Source: Planoprotostelium fungivorum
Lineage: Eukaryota; Evosea; Variosea; Cavosteliida; Cavosteliaceae
Reading direction: 5' to 3'
DNA: 64,000 nt
Assembly (NCBI GenBank): GCA_003024175.1
Contig: MDYQ01000089.1
Coordinates: 32,468 to 96,467 of the forward strand
Shown here in pieces: positions 57,729-64,000 of the stretch (position 1 is the first letter of the stretch; every line of letters begins with the position of its first letter). The position numbers and the translations under genes are program-made. Under the pieces are notes generated by a model. That model did no database searches. It saw nothing but the letters and a program-made list of their open reading frames with translations, and was not told the origin of the DNA.

Positions 57729-60700
57729 TTATCCCAAAAGAATCTTTCCGTGCATAAAGGGTTCACCAAAGAAGCCAGACTGCCTTCCCGATTCAACTAA
57801 ATCTTCCAAGGTGGGGTGAATCTGTCCGTAGTTGGCCAGTCGATATCCCTCTGGTGTTCTTCCAATGCTGACCCTCTCTAGTCGGTTCTCTCTGCCCACA
57901 AACACAGCTCTTAAAGTGAAGGGTGTCCCTTGTCCGCATTCTGGGTCATATACAATCATAAACGTCCCCCTCGGTGAACTTCGCAGCTTCTCTTCTGTCT
58001 CTGCATCGGGGTTTTCGGTCCAGAACCATTGGCTGCGGGGCGTCAGTGCCATCATCGAACGGTCTCCTCACCTGTTGGTAAATCGAGGCAGATAGGGCTG
58101 TTTCAATGTTCCGTTAGCGATGTACATATCGATCATCAGCTCCAGAGTGTCGAACACGGGAGGATCGGCTGAAGCCAGTAAAGGTGTGAAGCCACCTGAA
58201 GAGTTGAGTGATGTTGCATTGATGCAAGTGTCACCCTTTGATCTTCCTCCGATGAGAACGGAGGAGATGGGCTTTCTCTCATCGTAAGTGACGTAATCCA
58301 ATGCAAAGACTCCGGGGCGAGAGGCGGAGAAGCGGAAGAGGAAAGTTCCTGGAGGCTCGTGCACCAGCAGCTTCCTGGAATCACTGGCTGATATGTACCC
58401 GTGGAACCATTGAGCGGACACTGTACGCGCTACATTGGCTAAGATCTGCGACCTGGGACCGAAGCACTTCATCAACTCGATGAATTTGACCCGTGTGACG
58501 GTGTTGGTACATGTGTTGTCTGTCTCACATCAGCCAGATGACTTTGCTTCTCCATTCACCGAGAATGATTCTGAGTTGGTCCGCTTGCTTCGGCTTGATC
58601 TGGATGCCCAAATTGTGTAAGAAGTACTCCCATCCGATCATATCCGTCTGTCACGTCAGATGCTGAAGTCTATCAACGATCTCACATCACCGTACAGATT
58701 GGTCCACAGCTTGTTGATCTTCTCGTCGTCTAGTTCTTCGTACTGCTCGCTCCTCCTCTGCTCTCTTCTGTTGTGCAGTGGTTTCTTGTTCTTGCCCGCC
58801 TGTCCCCTCTCAATGCCATGTCAACTGAAGGACTCACCTGGTGCCCTCTCAGCCCCACTTTGATCGTGATGCACGTCGTGTGATCGGGTTTCCCCGGATA
58901 TCTGTCTCATGTCATCATTGAGACTGAGGGGCTCTCACTCTTTGACGTCATATTTGCCTGGGTTGTCCACTCGTGTGTACAGATCACGCAGGGGTTGTGT
59001 CAGGTTGAAGCAATAGTCCAGTATCTTCTGATTTGCCTCCTCTGGGTCCGTCGAGCCAGCTGTAGTATCGTCAACCACCACATCGATGATATCTCTGAGG
59101 ACACGAGTGATATGGAGGGATGTGAATACACACCCGTGAGCTGGGTGATCTTCTGCTCCATCCTCTTGGACATGTACAGATCGAGATCGGGCATGTTCTC
59201 CCATTGATTCTCTGGGACTTGGAGGCCTTCCTCCGAGGGTGAGAGACCCAGGGACTTTGGTGTGATGTTGTCGTGGACTCCATCTGACATGAGAAGGACC
59301 ATGTCCCCTTCGTCACAGAACACGGCGTGAATTCCAACGTTACGCAGATCGGGTCGATCTCCTTCATCCCAGGGTCCGATTCGTCCTGCTGTTGTGAGTG
59401 GTCATCCTCTTCTCTTCTCACCTCCAGGGTCTTTTACGTCGGATGAACCTCGATTTCCCTTTGTCACCTGTCTCCTTCAGTACTACACGAAGTTGGTTCA
59501 TCCACCTCTGTACATTCCCCTGTCTTGCTCGAAATTCTGAATGCTTTGCAATCACCTATCGTACCGCACACAAAGATGAAGGGTGATGTTCCTCGATCTG
59601 AAAGTGGTGAGTGATGGGACAGGGAGGGCAGTCACCGTCTTCGTTGGAGGTCTGGTCTACTTGTAGTAAGACACCACCCAGGATAGTTGTTGTGCCTGCC
59701 GTTCCCATCTCGGGTGTTATTCCGTGTAGGATGGCTCTGTGGCACACCTTGAAAGCCTGCAGTATGAATTCGGCTGCATGAGATCAACGATGATCCTGGA
59801 CATTGAGTGGTACCTGCGTCTCCCACCGTCTCGATCTGATCCTGATGTCTGGATATGAATTCACAAAACATCCTCGAAGCCCTCTTGGCTGCTCTGGCTG
59901 GGCCATTGCCCCATCCGCAACCATCAGCCACCACAGGAATGATTCGGTTCTTCGAGTAACACACACAGTACTTATCTGCTATTGGGTGCCCCAGATTCGT
60001 CACGATCTCCTGCAATGTATTCAGAGGGAAATTGCACAAAATAGAGATAAGGGATGAGAAAAGAGGAGAAGGGAAAGAAGAGAAATGCACCTGGTTCGAG
60101 GCAGGATCGATACGAGAAATAGTGGCATAAGTAGAGATGGTCCTTCCACTGAGCAGTCCCTCCACTGAGTGAATCTCTTCGTCGTTTCCTCCGTTGGAGT
60201 TCATCCATTGCTCTGTCATCCATCACTCACCTCCCCTTTTCTCATCTCACCTGATCCTGTGCTGGGTACAGCTACAAGGTCTTTGCACTTGAGAGCCGAT
60301 ATCAACTTGAATCTCTCCTCTCTCTCGAGGATACTGCTCTCATCACACATGGTCTGCATGATCTCCTGTGGTTCATCAGATCGGATGATGCATTCCTCAG
60401 TGGATAATGAGATGTCCTCAGTGGATAATGAGATGATGGATGTGCTCACCTTGCTCTTGGTGACACTGTGCCAATCGGGGTTCACTCGATCGGGGGGTGT
60501 CCATCGTTCGTCCTCGTCGATCCCATTCATCACATCCATGTACAACCTCTCCTCACTCTCTCTCAACCGACTCAATGCCTTATTTCGCACTTCTCCATTC
60601 AATTCCTATCAGTCTATCAGGCACTCGAACCCCTCCATCAGTAGGATCTCCATTCATAGGACCTCAATGACTGGAATCTCTCATCCACCTCGATGCGGCA

Positions 60701-61868
60701 TAAGATGATCTCGATGGATAACTCCAGCTTCTTCTTCCTTCGGACAGTCTGCCCTGATTGGGTCTTCTGAATTGCTTTGACCATGCTGTCTCTGTACATA
60801 CTGATCTCATTGTACAAAGAGGATGCCGTGGATAACTGCGTTCTTCAGTCATTGCATCAAGGAGATGTTACCTCTGCCAATTCATCTAGACGGTCGTGTT
60901 CACCCAATAATCTCTTCAACACTCTCACAGCCCTCTCCATATCCTGCTGAATCTATTCTCATCAGCCATGTCCATCATCCGTGAATACTAGGAAGATGAC
61001 TGCCAAGATGCATGGTGTGGTGGATATGTAGTACAGTAGATGAATGATATTGGTAAATGGATAGTACAGTAGATGAATAGTGTAGAGAGTTGAAGATATA
61101 TAGACATGATACACACAGTGGGTGCTTCGTCTCCCCAGTCGATCTGATTCTCAGGGGCAGTGAAGGTGAGGAGAGAGTCGAGACACTTGAGAAGGATGAG
61201 CTGAGGGCTGTTGGAGGACATGGTAGGTGTGGGTGCTGGTCGGGTACCTTCAGGGGGTGTACCTTCGATGGTTCCATGCCTCCACCGACCACCTGCCTCC
61301 GTCAAATCTTACCTCTCCTTCCGCTCACCTGATATCTGCGGTGATTCACTCAGGCGCAGATTAGTGGAGGACCACAGAGTGGGGCTGCCTGACTCTGTGG
61401 GAGTGTCCTCTTTACGTTCATTCAACAGGTCCACGATTCTCTCGAGGGTGTAACCTATCGTTGGAGGCTCTCCATCGTCACTTCGGATGACGGGATCGAA
61501 GTCGATCAGAAGTTTTCTCAATCTGAGGCGAGTGACCCGATTATCAGCAGAAATGAGATGAGGTTTCAACTTCTCCACATCGTTATGTGTTGCGTTGGTA
61601 CAACTGACTGAATTAGGGCTTCATCAGACATTCGAGTGTCGGATGGATTAAGAGCTGGAATGGACTTCCAGTATGGAGCGGATACGAGTAAAAGAAGAAC
61701 TTGTGCTCACCTGTGTAGAATGAAGGCGATCTCGTCCCATTCTAGAGAGGGACGATCGCCGAAAGATTCTATAATAGAAGAAGCACACTGTGACGTGTGA
61801 GCGCCCTCTCCTGAGTCTAGAGAGGAGGGTCGACTGAGGTGCCGATGTATTGTCTCTTCGTCGCTCAT
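57729..61868 (-). CDS. PP2C phosphatase fused to Cbl-like EF/SH2 and a second SH2
   Basis: ATG at 61868 (MSDEETIHRHLSRPSS). The N-terminal ~450 residues are helical with no named domain. The PP2C domain (about 60200-58900) has VVADGCGWGNGPARAAKRAS, MGTAGTTTILGGVLLQ, VRIGDCKAF, MVLLMSDGVHDNI and PDHTTCITIKV, so the metal-binding Asp residues are kept. The reading continues in frame through EYPGK...LWTNLYGD to an EF-hand-like stretch (WEYFLHNLGIQIKPKQADQL, VKFIELMKCFGPRSQILANV) and an SH2 domain with FLFRFSASRPGVFALDYV. The order resembles the Cbl tyrosine-kinase-binding module. A second SH2-like domain (GTFMIVYDPEC, FTLRAVFVGRE, YGQIHPTLEDLVES) ends at 57729. Predicted: a Ser/Thr phosphatase guided by phosphotyrosine. 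Confidence 0.8.
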
Positions 61869-62155
61869 AGGGTAGACGGAGGACTAGATAGATTTTCTTC
61901 TACAATGGATGGTGAATCGATTGCTACGACCGTGAAGTGTAGCTGAAGAAGTGAGACTCGGATCAGATGATGGTTTGTTGTTTTCCCAGAACTTGGGTCA
62001 TAGAAAAAGGATATTATCCGGTGCATTTATCTACAACTCAGCTCACTATTCGCTTACCTCCTGCAGTGTCTTCAACAAAGAAGAGTGAAACAGACTGCTT
62101 GAACAGAAACTCTTTCTATTCAATTCACTTCAAATCACTATAGAACATATCCAAG
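61869..62155. other. Intergenic stretch upstream of the PP2C-SH2 gene
   Basis: 287 nt between the phosphatase start and the stop of the next leftward gene (kinase). No ORF or RNA recognised; presumably promoter plus kinase 3' end. Confidence 0.4.
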
Positions 62156-63182
62156 TCACAGGGTGAGGCGCAGCCTCCACCTCTTCTTTGACTTGACAAA
62201 GGCATGACGTTTCACTTCTCCCAAGGTCAATCTCTTACGTGGATCGCTCTCCAGCATCCCCCGCAATAGATTCACGCACGATTCCATCTGGTCATGTATC
62301 TCAGTGGGAGGCCATCCAATGGTCTCACCTGGCTGTGCTCTGGAGGAAAGTCTGGGGGTGGGTACTTCCTTGCCTCAGTGACCCACTGTCTCATATCTGC
62401 ATCGTACGAGAAGGGAAACATTCGAAAACCTATGTATCCGTCATTCAAGGACAATTCAATGCATAGAAGATATGTATGAGAGCATAAATAGATGAGAGGC
62501 TCACAGAGAGTAAATACTGTGACTCCGAGTGACCACACATCAGCAGCCTTACTGCTGTAACCTTCTGAGCACAAGATGAGTTCTGGTGCCGAGTATTCTC
62601 TTGTTCCAACAAAGTCGTTACAAGTATCATCACGCCGACCAACGTCAAAGAGGTGTGACAAGCCAAAGTCGATGACTGATACAGCGCCAGAGGTAGGATT
62701 GTACATAATCTGTGTCACTGCTTAGTAAGCGATGCAACCCGAACCTCACATTTTCTAGTTTGATGTCCTTGTGTGCAACACCTTTGTTGTGTATTTGCTC
62801 GATGATGGCAATAAGCTGCTTCAGAATCTTTCTCACTTCTCTCTGTGTCATCTCTTCACACGTTTGGAGATAAGAGTACAGGTCCATTCCTTCTACCATG
62901 TCGAATACGAGCCACACAAAGTCTGCCTCTTCGATGGCGTGATAGAAGCGCGGGACTCCGCGGACATCTCGAAGACGAACACCAGCTTCCATCTCGAAGC
63001 GAACACGGTCAGGATTCTCTGTCCTAGGTATTCTCTTCAACACGACCTGTAAACATGAGATGGAGATTTATACCACTTATAATTACCTTCTTTCTTCCAG
63101 GATACTGTCTGGCTGAGAATATATCGCCGTGACCTCCTGAGCCCATGGATTTAATCTCTTCATAGCGGTACCCGCTCGACAT
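62156..63182 (-). CDS. Ser/Thr protein kinase
   Basis: ATG at 63182 (MSSGYRYEEIKSMGSGGHGD). Glycine loop MGSGGHGDIFSA; lysine in KKVVLKRIPR; glutamate in RFEMEAGVRL; hinge VWLVFDMVEGMDLYSY; catalytic loop GVAHKDIKLEN (HKD in place of HRD); DFG in VIDFGLSHLF; activation segment CNDFVGTREYSAPELI; DVWSLGVTVF; PRKRLTLGEVKRHAFV. These cover all subdomains in a compact protein of normal catalytic-domain length, with a basic tail ending RLRLTL. It falls near the CAMK/NIM1/SNF1-like group by loop sequence, but I cannot assign a subfamily. About four introns. Confidence 0.88.
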
Positions 63183-63865
63183 GGAGGAGGCTCTCTCTTT
63201 CAACCGGTTTTGTAGAGAAATATTTCATAGGACCCGAATCGGAGCCGGAACTTTTAATCTCGACCCAGGGGCGAGAAGCACGAGAAATTTGGAGACGCTC
63301 AATCCCTCTTTACTGGGACGTTCTTCCAACAAGCACAAAACGCAGCCCCAACCCTTTTAATCGCAGGTCATCACGGTAAAAGGGGGTATTATAGTCCATT
63401 TCTCTACAACTCGTTTGGAGATCCTCTGCAAAACATTTGTAAGCGTTCGTGCGCTCTGTACTCGCTTTGTGCAGTCTGGGTGGAAATATCCGCACACAAA
63501 TCATTCGAAAGACACATAAGCTGCATATAAATTATTATTATTTAAACAGGCTAAGCTGAAACGGAATCAATTTATTTGAGGCTCACTAGGCCGTCATCAT
63601 AGTTGAACGGCCATCGTAGTAAAAGGAATACTATAGCGGATTTCTCTACAACTCACCTCGCACTGAATGCTCTCCTCCTGTGTTCTTTTTGGTAATCCTC
63701 TGCAAAACATTTGTAAGCGTTCGCGGGCTCTGTACTCGTTTTATGCAGTCTGGGTGGAAATGTATACACTCAAATCATACAAAAGACACAAGGAGGCGAA
63801 AGGCAGCTACATATAAATAGGCAGAGTTGAAACGGAATCAATTTATTTGTCCCTCACAAGGCTGT
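63183..63865. other. Intergenic region at right edge, mostly a tandem duplication
   Basis: About 680 nt upstream of the kinase start. Two related ~250-270 nt units fill most of it and are listed separately. It must also contain the kinase promoter; a short C-rich and T-rich stretch lies at 63200-63360. No supported protein gene. Confidence 0.45.
63372..63860. repeat. Tandem direct duplication of ~270 nt, possible ncRNA or regulatory unit
   Basis: Copy 1 covers about 63372-63590 and copy 2 about 63612-63860. The core atcctctgcaaaacatttgt / aagcgttcg / gctctgtactcg / gcagtctgggtggaaat occurs at 63421-63488 and again at 63695-63762 with few changes. Each copy also has tttctctacaactc on its left, a catataaat TATA-like motif, and aaacggaatcaatttatttg on its right. 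The units lack a shared long open frame, so coding is unlikely. Confidence 0.6.
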
Positions 63866-63917
63866 TCAATTCTTCTTGAGGATGTCCTTTGCTGCGTCAA
63901 GAAAGGCTAAATAGTTT
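63866..63917 (-). CDS. Possible last exon of a gene entering from the right edge
   Basis: On the leftward strand a short open stretch after an acceptor (tggcag) would encode NYLAFLDAAKDILKKN followed by TGA at 63866. The composition is protein-like and helical. The upstream part to the window edge holds no clear exon, so this is weak. Confidence 0.25.
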
Positions 63918-64000
63918 CTGCCAGGGCGTCAGACGTCTGGCTGGGCTGTTTCTCGAAAATTTTTGTTTTCAGAATTCGCATCTGCGAACCGCACTTTGCG

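Noticed and set aside
1-64000. tRNA genes, CRISPR arrays and bacterial operons
   Set aside because: No GGTTCGA-type B boxes with matching A boxes or cloverleafs were seen between genes; spacer-repeat arrays are absent; the intron-rich structure is eukaryotic.

Overview
The window is nuclear DNA of a gene-dense unicellular eukaryote. Nearly every gene is split by short GT-AG introns, usually about 35-75 nt, with 5' splice sites of the GTGAG type and acceptors such as catcag. Intergenic gaps are small. Gene content points to an amoeboflagellate amoebozoan. It carries an intraflagellar transport subunit (IFT46), a P2X receptor, a vWFA protein of the kind known from cpRAS proteins of Dictyostelium and relatives, SH2 proteins, a fungal-like Zn2Cys6-PAS factor, a CBM49-like cellulose-binding tail and CARMIL. 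A protosteloid such as Planoprotostelium would fit, but that is inference from content, not from a database match.

Layout, left to right. 0.1-8.4 kb: a DUF1748 mini-protein, a membrane cyclic-nucleotide phosphodiesterase, COP9 subunit CSN6, ESCRT-I VPS28, a small acidic protein and a haspin-like kinase. 8.8-18.4 kb: a GRAM-VASt sterol-transfer type protein, a non-coding stretch holding a U2 snRNA gene, ribosomal protein L3 and the wybutosine enzyme TYW1. 18.7-28 kb: a secreted periplasmic-binding-protein/cellulose-binding fusion, an EGF-7TM receptor-like protein, a DUF427 protein, an ADCK1-type ABC1 kinase and an LCAT/PDAT acyltransferase. 28-44.5 kb: a BAR-PH-inositol 5-phosphatase-C2 protein, IFT46, a secreted GH43 enzyme with PAN domains, CCT5, CARMIL and an EF-hand mitochondrial carrier. 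44.6-54.4 kb: a Rab-vWFA fusion, a P2X receptor, an F-box protein, a zinc transporter and MED19. 54.7-64 kb: a Zn2Cys6-PAS regulator, a SMAP-domain protein, an ER cyclophilin, a PP2C phosphatase carrying a Cbl-like EF/SH2 module and a second SH2, a Ser/Thr kinase, and a 270-nt tandem duplication at the right edge.

The most striking observation is that the U2 snRNA gene is interrupted by a 69-nt mRNA-type intron placed one nucleotide before the branch-point recognition sequence. U2 maturation would therefore need the very spliceosome that U2 belongs to. Next are two fusions with regulatory implications: a canonical Rab GTPase joined in phase to a zinc-finger/vWFA protein, and a PP2C phosphatase joined to phosphotyrosine-reading domains. 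Genes are mostly unrelated housekeeping and signalling genes arranged head-to-head or tail-to-tail, so neighbourhood says little about function except for shared promoter gaps.
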